NCBI RefSeq assembly: GCF_019991125.1
Contig: NZ_JAGENB010000001.1
Span: forward strand, 930,001-994,000
Source of the DNA: Phyllobacterium calauticae
Lineage (GTDB): Bacteria > Pseudomonadota > Alphaproteobacteria > Rhizobiales > Rhizobiaceae
DNA length: 64,000 bases
Direction: 5' to 3'
Positions 1 to 9,500 of the stretch are shown here, piece by piece; the first letter of the stretch is position 1, and the number at the start of each line of letters is the position of its first letter. A program made the translations under genes and the position numbers. The notes under the pieces were generated by a model. The model ran no database searches, was not told where the DNA came from, and saw only the letters and a list, made by a program, of their open reading frames with translations.

Positions 1-250
1 GCCCGCAGACAATGAACGTAACGGCGGCATCGCGCACCTTGGTTTGACCGTGGGCCAGATGCTGCAATCGGACCTTGGACTCCGGTGCGCGCACTGCAAT
101 GAAGCGCCAGTTCTGCAGGTTGTAAGCGGTCGGGGCACGCGTTGCCAGACGCGTCAGCTCCCTGATTTCCGCATCCGACAGCGTGTGCGAGGCATCGAAA
201 CGATTGGCTGAAACACGCTGTTCGATCAGAGCGATTGTAGGGTTGGTCAT
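1..250 (-). CDS. Nitroreductase family protein (N-terminal part; gene runs off the window)
   Basis: Only the first 83 codons are inside the window; the gene continues past position 1. The ATG is at 248-250. The visible protein starts with a helix of the type IEQRVSANRFD, followed by LSDAEIRELTRLATRAPTA and NLQNWRF. This matches the FMN-binding N-terminus of nitroreductase/NADH-dehydrogenase-like flavoproteins, in which an Arg-rich start contacts the FMN phosphate. Such enzymes are cytoplasmic and reduce nitro or quinone compounds with NAD(P)H. It is divergent from the LysR gene at 360, the usual arrangement for a LysR regulator and its target. The substrate cannot be told from this piece. Confidence 0.75.
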   Translation of the reverse strand, partial: MTNPTIALIEQRVSANRFDASHTLSDAEIRELTRLATRAPTAYNLQNWRFIAVRAPESKVRLQHLAHGQTKVRDAAVTFIVCG

Positions 251-359
251 CACGTCGTTCCAAACTTGGTATGTGGCTTTGACATCAAATATATAATTCA
301 CCTGATGATGATAATATGCGATATATGAAAGTGATAATTCACTATTGGAAAACTATGAC

Positions 360-1250
360 ATGGATCATCTCACGGCCCTGCGGGTCTTTCGCCAGGTAGC
401 GGAACGCAACAGCTTTGCCGAAGCCGGGCGCCGTCTCGGCCTGTCGCCGCCTGCCATCAGCAAGAACATTGCCGAGCTGGAGGCGCATCTGGGCGTTCGG
501 CTCATCAACCGGACGACGCGGCGCATGGCGCTGACCGAAGAAGGCCGGATTTATCTGGAGCATGTGATACGCGGGCTCAATGCACTGACCGAGGCGGACG
601 AAGCCCTGTGTCCGATCAAGGCGGAAGCAAGCGGCACATTGCGGGTCAGCGCACCGATGACGGTGACGTTGACACGGCTTTCGGCCGCAATTCCCGGTTT
701 CCTGTCGCGCTATCCCGGCCTGCACCTCGATCTGCATCTCGACGACAGGCGGGTCGACATCGTCCGGGAAGGATTTGACCTTGCCATTCGCGGCAGCGAC
801 AATCTGGAGGATTCCAGCCTGATCGCGCGAAAACTCGCCGTCATGCCCCATGTCCTCTGTGCGGCGCCCTCCTATTTCGAGGCGCACGGCAAACCTGAAG
901 AACCGTCGGATTTGAAGGCGCACACCTGTGTCCGGTTCAGCCTTTCCGGCCATGCCGACCTTTGGGAGTTCCGCAAGTTCGGCCGCACGGAGAGTATCAT
1001 TGTCAACAGCCGATACTCGGTCACCTCAAGCCTTGCTGTGCGTGACGCGCTGCGGGCGGGCTTCGGCGTGAGTTTGATGCCCTATCCCTATGTCGCAGAC
1101 GACCTGAAGGAGGGCCGGCTTCAATCGGCGCTGGATGACTGGAGCACGGTGGAAACCACGCTCTATGCCATCTATCCGTCCCGGCAGCACGTCGCGCCAA
1201 AAATCCGCGCCTTTCTCGATTTCCTCATCGACGCATTCAGCCGGGAATAA
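360..1250 (+). CDS. LysR-family transcriptional regulator
   Basis: This is a 296-residue protein with an N-terminal winged helix-turn-helix (about residues 1-60, with AEAGRRLGLSPPAISKNI as recognition region) and a LysR substrate-binding domain (about 88-290), the normal family length. The reading frame is open from a TTG at 345, but the ATG at 360 gives the standard LysR beginning MDHLTALRVF and is preferred. It is divergent from the partial nitroreductase gene and probably controls it. The 109-bp gap is AT-rich and contains GTGATAATTCAC (331-342), an imperfect dyad just before the start that could be an autoregulatory site. The LYPG-type effector domain does not reveal the ligand. Confidence 0.9.
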   Translation: MDHLTALRVFRQVAERNSFAEAGRRLGLSPPAISKNIAELEAHLGVRLINRTTRRMALTEEGRIYLEHVIRGLNALTEADEALCPIKAEASGTLRVSAPMTVTLTRLSAAIPGFLSRYPGLHLDLHLDDRRVDIVREGFDLAIRGSDNLEDSSLIARKLAVMPHVLCAAPSYFEAHGKPEEPSDLKAHTCVRFSLSGHADLWEFRKFGRTESIIVNSRYSVTSSLAVRDALRAGFGVSLMPYPYVADDLKEGRLQSALDDWSTVETTLYAIYPSRQHVAPKIRAFLDFLIDAFSRE

Positions 1251-1434
1251 ATGAACGCGGCTACAGCCGCTGTGACCGGCCAATGCGTCGGTTTGTCTGG
1301 GAATGGTGACCTGTCCGATGCACGGCGTGCGGCTGGCACAATCATTTCTTTCGGGAAGGTGCGAAATTCGCCATTGAAGCCTTGCCCCGCATCGGTTAGA
1401 ACCGCTTCGCGCATGCGAGCTATCGCAGCCTCAT

Positions 1435-1511
<77 letters not shown>

Positions 1512-2038
1512 TTCTCGAACAAAAGAGAGAACTACTGGCGGAGTTGCCCCAACGTAGGGAAGCAGCTTTTGCAAGGATAGATTTCGATCCGCTGATCCTG
1601 ATCTCCTTCTTTGTAACCCTTACCTCCTGCATGAGTATTCGAACATAAGCTTGGCGGAATTCCGCAGAGCCGTTCTCCAATTGGGCTCGCAGCAATTTGG
1701 CAAATTGTTCGATTCGCTCCGGCGTGATTTCAGCCTGGTTCGATGAAAGCCGCTCTTGAAGTTCTTTGATTTCGATGGACAGGTCATCGCGCTGAAGTTC
1801 TAGACCCAGCAAACGAACTTTGAGATTCGGGTCCTCGGCCTCCATCAGCCCGTTTTCCACCAATGCCAGTAGTCGCGTTAAGGCCGCTTGGACATCGCGG
1901 TGCGACTGGCGCAGCTTTTCGATCTGATGCTTGTTGCGGTCGGCGCGCTGGGTTGCAGATTGGAGATAGCTCTTGAGCAGAAGCTGAAGACGCACGCCCT
2001 TTTCCGTAACGACAAAGGGGCGATTGATCAGGATCCCT
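1512..2038 (-). pseudogene. C-terminal remnant of a large serine recombinase at the tRNA-Arg gene
   Basis: On the minus strand an open frame of about 175 codons encodes a long coiled-coil ([19 protein letters not shown], then [19 protein letters not shown]) ending in [20 protein letters not shown]. This is the typical C-terminal coiled-coil and tail region of large serine recombinases. The resolvase catalytic domain and zinc-ribbon domain are absent, and an in-frame stop lies just upstream (around 2039-2041), so the gene is truncated and cannot be functional. Its frame runs on into the tRNA-Arg gene, as expected when an element with its integrase at one end inserts into the tRNA 3' end. Nothing of a cargo-bearing element is obvious beyond it. 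Confidence 0.75.
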
Positions 2039-2182
2039 TATCCCTTTCATTGACAGGGCTCGGTGCTCTTGCGGTCAATCTCGCATGCACTTTCCTCCTT
2101 GTGAGATTTCGGCATCATCCGGGAAGCCTGACAAGGCCGGCATTCTTGTCAGCACGAAATGATGCCTTTGCCAATATTACAA

Positions 2183-2788
2183 TCATCCCGGCACACTCTT
2201 GTCATGACCCCTTTTTGGCATTGCCAACTCAACAATGGTCTTCATGAGGAGCGTTTTGTGGGCTTCGCTAAAAGAACTGCGATGAAGCAATATATCGGTT
2301 TTGATTTGGTCTCCATTGAGTGCCGCGCTCGTGCGCTGGTCGATCGCTGCCGCAGCTGTTGCCACGGCATCGTATGTTTCAGTGTCGACGGTGTCGGAGA
2401 CAGAAGTGACAAGCGTAACCATTTGGCCATGCTGGCGAATGATCATACCGGGTAGCACGGCCTTCAAAGGCCGGGACAGCTGCATGAGGGCCGAAGTGTG
2501 AATGGCTGTATAGGAAGGCAGTGGGGTGGTCATGACCTGCTCGTCGAGTGACACACTATTAACAAGCACGTCAACATGACCGATTGCCTGGCACACACAG
2601 TCCAGATCCTCGACTAGTCGAGTTTCGCCTTCGGTGGACACAATACCTGTCCCGTCTGTGGGAACGCCAAATGGAACATCAAGCCAATATGCCCGACCAC
2701 CCAACGCCTCGAAAGCGGCGACCAATGCTGGCCTGATTTTCTCATCGACCCCAACCATGAGGATCGTTCGTGGTTCTGGATTTGTCAT
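2183..2788 (-). CDS. SDR-fold protein lacking the canonical catalytic residues
   Basis: This is a 201-residue protein with the layout of a short-chain dehydrogenase: an N-terminal beta-alpha-beta (ILMVGVDEKIRP), an acidic strand, CQAIGHVDVLVNSV in place of the usual LVNNAG, and a middle helix. It is shorter than classical SDRs (about 250). The glycine-rich cofactor motif TGxxxGIG is replaced by VGVDEKI, and the YxxxK motif appears as YDAVAT, so the catalytic Lys is missing. An enzymatically active reductase is therefore unlikely; a pseudo-enzyme or decaying gene is more plausible. It sits directly downstream of the two-component genes on the same strand, with a 327-bp promoter gap containing a perfect palindrome at 2909-2925. 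Confidence 0.6.
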   Translation of the reverse strand: MTNPEPRTILMVGVDEKIRPALVAAFEALGGRAYWLDVPFGVPTDGTGIVSTEGETRLVEDLDCVCQAIGHVDVLVNSVSLDEQVMTTPLPSYTAIHTSALMQLSRPLKAVLPGMIIRQHGQMVTLVTSVSDTVDTETYDAVATAAAAIDQRTSAALNGDQIKTDILLHRSSFSEAHKTLLMKTIVELAMPKRGHDKSVPG

Positions 2789-3115
2789 GTCAAAGTCAAC
2801 TCCGATACGAGCAACAACAAGCTGCGTTACCGGCGATGCTTTCGATTAACTTGAGAGGCCGGAATGGCCGTTACATCCCGCATATCCCGTTGATCGTCAC
2901 GGGAAACAGCTTCCAAATTGGAAGCAACTGTATCCACGTGGAGAAATACTTGTCTAAGTAATTGAATTATATATATAAATGTTACACCACAACCGAACGG
3001 ATTTGCTCAAGTAGTCGAGTTATGAAGGCTAAAATGCAGAAGCCTCAACGATGAGATCAGAACTTATTGTGAAAGCTCGTTTTCAGAACTGCCTTTACCA
3101 AACAGCTGAACAAAT
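2789..3115. other. 327-bp AT-rich gap upstream of the SDR-like gene
   Basis: I see no coding sequence here. The segment holds a perfect interrupted palindrome (2909-2925), a short CCACGTGG dyad at 2934-2941, and a run of ATATAT around 2968-2976. It presumably carries the minus-strand promoter of the SDR-like gene and the end of the two-component transcript. Confidence 0.5.
2909..2925. promoter_or_regulatory. Perfect 17-bp palindrome, candidate MarR-type operator
   Basis: GCTTCCAA and TTGGAAGC flank a single A. MarR-family winged helices typically bind 16-20-bp dyads of this form. The neighbouring response regulator has a MarR-like output domain, so this site, about 120 bp upstream of the SDR-like start, is a reasonable candidate for its target. 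That link is inference from proximity. Confidence 0.45.
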
Positions 3116-4021
3116 TTAGCGCAGCTGCCTGTGCAATGTAAAAAGGTATGAATTGAGCAATTCCACCGCGCGATCTGTCAGAGAAGCATATTGACGGCGC
3201 CCGTCATCAGGATCATTCCACTTTTCAATCAATCCCGATTCTTCCATCTCATCCAACCTGCGTGAGGCGGTAGACGCTGCAACTCCCGACACAATGTAAA
3301 GACTTGAGATCGACACGTTGCGTCCCAACAGACGATTCTCCATAAGGTCGAGAAGCATGTACCAAGCAGGATCTGCAAACAATTTATCGGTAAAATAACG
3401 AGTACGAATGTCACGTGTTTGGAGAAGCTCGAGCAACCGCTCCGGAGATGGACTATCATCATCACTTGCTTTGCTGCTGCTTATCTCTGCCGGGGTAACT
3501 GCAGATTGCATCTTTTCCGGAAACGACATCAGCATCTCAGCCAGTCGCCTGGCCTCCTCGCTGATACGCTCCAGATGCACTCTTCCTTCTTGCCAGGCGT
3601 TTGCAGCGGTCCGGTGCTCCTTGGCTCGCTGCGCGCAACGCTCAACTGCTGCAAGTAATTGTTCCCTGCGCACAGGTTTATGGAGAAAATCCACTGCCTC
3701 CAGTCGCAGCGCTGCAACCGTGTTATCGATGGTGGCGTGACCAGTCACGAAGATAACCTGAAGCCATTTCCGGTCTTCATAGCGCTCACGTATTGTTTTG
3801 AGCAGTTCAATTCCATTCATACCGGGCATGCGGATATCGCTGACAATGACGTCGATATCAGGCGTCGTCGCCAGAAAGCGGAGCGCATCAGAGGACGTAT
3901 TGGCACGAATGCAATCGTACCCGCTATCGGTCAGTGCCGTGCCCAGCACACCAAGCAAAGCGATTTCATCGTCCACGAGCAGCACTCTCGATTTCGATGC
4001 AACAGTGATGGGAACGCTCAT
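3116..4021 (-). CDS. Response regulator with REC receiver and MarR-like output domain
   Basis: This 301-residue protein has an N-terminal receiver domain (about residues 10-130). Acidic residues VDDE lie near 17-19, the phosphoacceptor Asp is at about 62 in VSDIRMPGMNG, a Thr is in VTGHA, and the switch Lys is in HKP. After a linker, residues ~210-300 form a winged helix of MarR type: SSLYIVSGVAASTASRRLDE, then GLIEKWNDPDDGRRQYASLT, the classic MarR wing DxRxx. The partner kinase gene ends 12 bp upstream on the same strand, so the two form an operon with the kinase first. REC-MarR fusions are uncommon compared with OmpR, NarL or NtrC types. Phosphorylation probably controls dimerisation and DNA binding. 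The target is unknown. Confidence 0.88.
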   Translation of the reverse strand: MSVPITVASKSRVLLVDDEIALLGVLGTALTDSGYDCIRANTSSDALRFLATTPDIDVIVSDIRMPGMNGIELLKTIRERYEDRKWLQVIFVTGHATIDNTVAALRLEAVDFLHKPVRREQLLAAVERCAQRAKEHRTAANAWQEGRVHLERISEEARRLAEMLMSFPEKMQSAVTPAEISSSKASDDDSPSPERLLELLQTRDIRTRYFTDKLFADPAWYMLLDLMENRLLGRNVSISSLYIVSGVAASTASRRLDEMEESGLIEKWNDPDDGRRQYASLTDRAVELLNSYLFTLHRQLR

Positions 4022-4033
4022 GTGCTTTGCCTT

Positions 4034-6136
4034 CTAATTCATAGACAACTGTTCATCGGATTCTGCACTTTCATATTCTCGCATCAGAATGCGGAACTCT
4101 GCGCCACTGCCTGTGTTGCGAGCTTCTATGCTGCCGCCGAGATCACGTGCCATTCCATAGCTGAGTGACAATCCCAATCCCGTACCACTGCCGATCGGTT
4201 TCGTCGTAAAGAACGGTTCGAACAGGCGGTCCAGATTTGCTGGTGCGATTCCGGGACCTGAATCCGTAATGCTTATCTCGATCATGTGCGGATGTTTGCC
4301 ATCAGCAATACTGACCTCGATCCATTCATTGGATTCAGATACCGCGTTCACGAGGCTTGGCTTTTCAAGGATCGCATCACGGGCATTCAAGAGGATATTC
4401 AGCAGGATTTGTTCCAAGAGCGTCAGATCACCCAGTATTTGAAACTGACCAAGCTTATAGTTCTTTATTATTTTAATTCCCGAATTCTCTATCTGCGTTT
4501 GCGCCAGCGACAGAGCTCCGTCTATGGCACGAGCCGGATCAAGCGGGTGCGCACGTCCGTCAGTACGGTGACCATATATCCGCATGTGACCCACAATCGC
4601 GGCAGTTCGTTCAATCTGTTCACTGACCAACTGGAGATTGGTATCAACGAAATCCGGCTCTGCGTTACCCCTTTTGATCCTTTCGCGGAGATTGTCGAGC
4701 GCCATGGTGATTGTTGCCAATGGCTGATTGATTTCGTGAGCAATGCCTGTTGCCATCTCACCGAGCGTAATCATTTTGCCGGACTGGTAGATCGCAAGCT
4801 CGGCCGCACGCCGCTCGGTGATGTCGAAGCCGATCGCCACCAGGTTCTTAATTGATCCGTCATTGGTGCGAATGGGCGTTACCGTCCACGAGAGTTCACG
4901 CTTCTGACCACTGCGCGAAACAACATTGCGGTTTGTTTGATAGGGCAACCGGTCGATGATGGACTGCAATTCATAGCCAAGCGCATATTCAAGAGGATTG
5001 GTACCGGCGTCCGCCGCTGCAGGTTGAACTTTCTCGAGCTGGAAGATTTCTCGAAAAGCCGAATTGGCCACAACGAATCGACCCTGAGCATCTGTAACAG
5101 CCACCAGTGCACCACCGGTATTCAGGATCGATTCCAGAAACTCCCGCTCCTGGCGCTCCCGCGCAATATCGAGCGTGCTTGACATCAGTGAAGCGCGATT
5201 TTTGATGTATTTTCCCAAGATAATGCCAAGTGCAACGAGCGCTGCAAACAATGCGAGTAGAGCAGTGACAATAATGCCCGATGCCGTTAGCCAGGCCCGA
5301 TAAATGGGCCCAGTTGGAACCCCGACATAGGCGAGAAGCGGGGCAGCGGATGATTTGCTATAGGCGAATATCCGCTCGATACCCGTTCTTGCGGAAGGGC
5401 GAACAACGATCCCTCCACCGTTTCTGATGACGGTTTGGGCCAACACACTAAGGTTCCTTCCGATCACCTCTGTAACGTTGGAAGCACGAACAATGCCATC
5501 CTGTCCGACAAGGCCGACAACGCGTCCGCTTTCCTCCTGAAGTGTATTGTAAAATCCATAAAGAAATGGCCCATCAACAACGATCAGAATGAAGCCATTA
5601 AAGCTCCCGTCCTCGGAAGGAATTTTGCGGGCATAGTTCATTGTCCAGCCGCTCCAGTCCTTTCTTCCTCCAAATTCTGTCTGATAGGGTGGGCTGACAT
5701 ATCTAGCCAGTCCCGGTTCCGTGCTCAGTATCTTAAATGAGGTGTCCGCGGACATATCCAGGCCAACTGGATAGGTCAGAACGTTGCTCGCCACAACGTG
5801 CCCAACCTTATCTACGATGGCGATGGCGGTCGCGGCCGGTTCGGCTTTCGCACGACGAGTCAACACTTCAGACAACATGTCCCGTGAAACGATCGGATTG
5901 GTACTGTCTTCCACTACGGCACGGCTGAGTGCATCCAGTGAGACAAATATTTGAGTGGTGTGCTCCGCTAATGCTCTCGCCAGATTCATTGCGTCCTGGC
6001 TCGCCGCGTTCATCCTGCTATGATAATCCTGCCAGATCATCGTGGCTGCGCCGATAAAGGCGATCGAAATGACAAAAATTACAGCCGCCCAATAAGAGGC
6101 AATCGTCCGCCGGTCCATTCTTCTATGAGCACTCAT
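4034..6136 (-). CDS. Membrane sensor histidine kinase (Cache-PAS-HisKA-HATPase)
   Basis: This is a 700-residue inner-membrane kinase. TM1 is near residues 12-35, followed by a periplasmic double-Cache sensor region of ~250 residues, TM2 near 295-325, a cytoplasmic PAS domain (about 345-455), HisKA with the phosphoacceptor His in GIAHEINQPLATI (about residue 467), and an HATPase domain with SDSGPGIA-type G1 (about 627) and SGTGLGLSLS G2 boxes. All catalytic motifs are intact. I use the ATG at 6136; the frame is open 20 codons further to 6196, and a third ATG lies at 6118. Cache domains usually bind small carboxylates or amino acids. It is the first gene of the operon with the REC-MarR regulator. 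Confidence 0.9.
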   Translation of the reverse strand: MSAHRRMDRRTIASYWAAVIFVISIAFIGAATMIWQDYHSRMNAASQDAMNLARALAEHTTQIFVSLDALSRAVVEDSTNPIVSRDMLSEVLTRRAKAEPAATAIAIVDKVGHVVASNVLTYPVGLDMSADTSFKILSTEPGLARYVSPPYQTEFGGRKDWSGWTMNYARKIPSEDGSFNGFILIVVDGPFLYGFYNTLQEESGRVVGLVGQDGIVRASNVTEVIGRNLSVLAQTVIRNGGGIVVRPSARTGIERIFAYSKSSAAPLLAYVGVPTGPIYRAWLTASGIIVTALLALFAALVALGIILGKYIKNRASLMSSTLDIARERQEREFLESILNTGGALVAVTDAQGRFVVANSAFREIFQLEKVQPAAADAGTNPLEYALGYELQSIIDRLPYQTNRNVVSRSGQKRELSWTVTPIRTNDGSIKNLVAIGFDITERRAAELAIYQSGKMITLGEMATGIAHEINQPLATITMALDNLRERIKRGNAEPDFVDTNLQLVSEQIERTAAIVGHMRIYGHRTDGRAHPLDPARAIDGALSLAQTQIENSGIKIIKNYKLGQFQILGDLTLLEQILLNILLNARDAILEKPSLVNAVSESNEWIEVSIADGKHPHMIEISITDSGPGIAPANLDRLFEPFFTTKPIGSGTGLGLSLSYGMARDLGGSIEARNTGSGAEFRILMREYESAESDEQLSMN

Positions 6137-6565
6137 TTTTTCAACGCACGCATAGGCGATCGGCCTTTCCAGATTATGCCCCGCTATCAATAGCAACTTT
6201 CAGCGGCTCGGGGTATGTCGCACAATCTTCCCATCCGTTGACTTCACTTATATTAGTGTATCTACGGATGCTATTCACAAGGCACTAGGAACTGCACGGT
6301 TTCCAATAGTGCGCTACTTTTCGCAATCAAAACTGCATCACATTTGCTGATTTCCTCAGAAGGAGCGCCTGTTCGGTGGGCTTGGCTAGATGAATGGAAA
6401 TCATCGCAATTCAGCAGAGGGTAACATTGCCTTAGCCAGTATTCCGGCCGAATGCTTTTCTAGCATTCGGCCGGAACAATGTGCACCATTTCTACCCGGT
6501 AATCGGAAGTCAAACCGGGCAGGTGCTGCGTCCGGAAGTCGTTAAGAACTGGCTTCCGGTTTTCG
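6137..6565. other. 429-bp gap between the kinase gene and autotransporter 1
   Basis: No coding sequence is supportable. It must contain the minus-strand promoter of the kinase operon (AT-rich around 6240-6275) and, at 6442-6476, a strong hairpin that follows autotransporter 1. Confidence 0.5.
6442..6476 (-). terminator. 14-bp perfect hairpin downstream of autotransporter 1
   Basis: Arms TTCCGGCCGAATGC (6442-6455) and GCATTCGGCCGGAA (6463-6476) flank a 7-nt loop. It lies 90 bp past the stop of autotransporter 1. Neither side has a clear U-tract, so it may stabilise the 3' end or act with Rho rather than be a textbook intrinsic terminator. Confidence 0.55.
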
Positions 6566-9500
6566 TTACCAGGTGATCTTGAGACCGCCCGAGACCGTGC
6601 CTGCCACATTGGTGCTGCCACCAAACTCGACCGATGCCCGGCCGAACAGGCCGACATTCTTGGATAGTTTGGCAACGGCGCCGACGCCAACATCGTAGCG
6701 TGTGCCGCGCATGTCATTGCCAATGGCATTGTCGGACGCAATGAGACCGTTCCTGCCCTTGAACTCATGCTTGACATTGGCATCGACATAAGTCGTGACC
6801 GACTTGACGAACTTCTTGTTCTTCTTCGGCTGTGCAGCAACAACCTTGGTCTTCACCTTGCCATTGGCTTTGGCCTTGGCCTTGCCCTTTGTCGGCTTTT
6901 CCGGAACTGGCATCAGGGAGACCTGTTCGTCCTGATCATCACCAAAGAAGAAGGTCTTTTCCAAGCGAATGCCGAGACGTCCGCGCAGACTTTCGGCTTC
7001 CTGACCACGAACAGCAACGCCGGTGCTGTCGGTGAAATTGTCCGCGGTCACTTTCGACCAGGTCAGCTGTGCCTGCGGCTGCAGAACAACATTGTTGCCC
7101 AGATCAAAGCCATACCCGGTTTCGATCGATGCCGAGGTGGCCCGGCCCTTATACGAGTGACCGATGTCAAAGCCGGAGACGGACTTTGCTGAAACACCCA
7201 AATCAAGCCAATCCTGCTTGACGACCGCATCGACATAGGCGCCGGTGCCCGGCTTGGTCGCGGTCGGGGCATTCTGCTGCCACGTCGCATAGGCCCCAAC
7301 GCCCTTGCTGGAGATCGAGCCACTTGCCGTACGACCACGAACATCAAAGTTCGAATGGGCATATTCACCGAACACACCAACGGTCAACTTGTCACCAGGG
7401 ATGAACACACCGCCAAGCGAATAGTCGCCGCCAACCTGCACGCCGCCTGTGGTCATATCAAAGCCGTGGCCATTGTAGCCGGTGATGCTCTTCGGCGAAT
7501 AGGAGCCGGTCTTGCCGATGCCGCGGGTCCAGGCATGGAAGCCATCTTCCATTTCCTCCGATCGCAGTTCACCAACACGCTCGTGGAAAGTGTCAAGCGT
7601 GGTCAGGACATGCTCCTGTGCTCCGGCAAGTGCCGTGTTGTAGCCCGGAACCGTATCGACGACATGGCCACCAGGATTGCCGGGGTCGGTTGGATCACCC
7701 TCACGCGACTGCAGATACCAGTTCTGGCCGTCGGCCTTGTAGGCACCGTAGTCGTAAATGCCTGCGACGACGGCATGCGCCAGCTTGAATTCTGCATTGC
7801 TTTCGCCGCCGATCTCCACAATCTTGATGCCGTCGGTCGGATTGGTACCTGTCAATCCTCCTGTGCCGCCCACATTGTTAATGGCGATCTTTCCGGTGCC
7901 GGATGTGTCGCCTGCGATCACAACCTTATCGGTCTGCGCATTCGAACCACCCTCGTTGAGAACCGTGTTGAGAACAAATGTGCCGCCGCTACCGATGTAG
8001 TTGCCGCCAACAGTCAGCTGGTTGCCGATGCCGGAGCCGGCAACAATGACGGTACCGCCATTGTCGAGATCGCCGAGGATACGGAAGTTGGCTTCGCCCT
8101 TGGGTCCACCGATCAAACCGATAGCATCGCCGACCGCAATCACGCCATCATTGATCACATTGCCTGCAACGCTACCATAACCGCCGAGCGCGCCACCGGC
8201 TGATACATTCACCTGCGTGCTACCGGAAAGCGCAGCATCCATGCTTGTCGCCGTGCCGACGACAAGCGCGCCGCCCTTCACTGCCGTATCGCCGGTATAG
8301 GTGTTATTGGCCGTAAGGATCAGTGTGCCGTAATCGGTCTTCACCAGACCTCCGGAACCGGTCAGTTCCGATTTGATCGTCGCGGTCATATCCGCACCAG
8401 CACGTGAGCCAACACCAACGCGAACAACACTCTCGTTCTCGGTGAGCTCGATTGCATCACCTTCGACGACATAGCCATCGGTTGCGAACTGCATGCCCGC
8501 AGCGGCCACTTGGCCCTTGCTGTTATCAACAGTCACAGTTCCTGCCGCGCCCTGGAAGATAGCGAATTCACCATTCCACTGGCTATTGATCGCTCCATTG
8601 GCGTCCGTCCAGTTCACGTTCGAAGCGTCCCAGATGCCATCGCCGCCGGCAATCACGCCGTCGCCACCCTGCATATGGCCGTCGACAGGCGTGATCGTTC
8701 CATCCCAGAAATTGAGCTTCACACCCGCAGCACTGATCAGATTGACTTGCTTATCGATCGCCGTCTGGATTGAAAGATCAGCCGAATTGATGCCGCCAGG
8801 CAATGTTCCCAGATTGAAGCCGTTATCGGTGAGCGAACCACCATAGTCAAAGATACGGTAAACGCCCGCGCCGAATCCGCCAAGATCAGAGACGTTGAGC
8901 TTCCCGCCGATTGTCAGATCGCCCTTCACGTCGAACAAGCCGTTGCTGCTTGGCGCGCCCAGTGCCACGTCAACATTGGCATAATCGCTCATCGCAAGAT
9001 TGCCATCGATCGTCAGAACCTGACCCTGGCGGCCGGCAAGTCTTGCCGCGTAACCAAGACTGACATCACCAACGATCATGCCAGACCCGGTTAACGTCCC
9101 GTCATATACGGTCAAATTTGGGGTCGTCAGAGCGCCGTCGACAACCATCGTTCCGCCGTTAATCGAAGCCGATTCAGAGAAGGTGCTGGAACCCGTCAAT
9201 GTCCAATTGGCGGGAGTATAATCCGGATCCATCGAATCTCTATTCAGTCGCAAAATCTGAAAGTTCTTGAACTTCGAGATATCTTCGCTTCCTGTTCCGG
9301 TCAGCTCCAGCGTATTACGTGCACTGTCACCGACACTACCAATGACATCGCCCTTGATGACGGAACCGGTCTTGAGCTGCAGGCTGTTCCAATTGAACGA
9401 ATCGGACTGGGCAAAGGCAATGGCAACGCCGCCCGTCCCTTCGATCGTACCGGAATTGACGATGCTCATACCGACGCCATCAACGCCAATGCCGGTATTG

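Noticed and set aside
2934-2941. CCACGTGG dyad near the 2909-2925 palindrome
   Set aside because: Eight base pairs are too short to call an operator alone; noted only as part of the gap.
7355-8203. Long plus-strand open frame inside autotransporter 1
   Set aside because: It is antisense to the repetitive passenger, whose codon bias (Gly/Asn/Thr) keeps the opposite frame open. No ribosome-binding site or family motif was seen.
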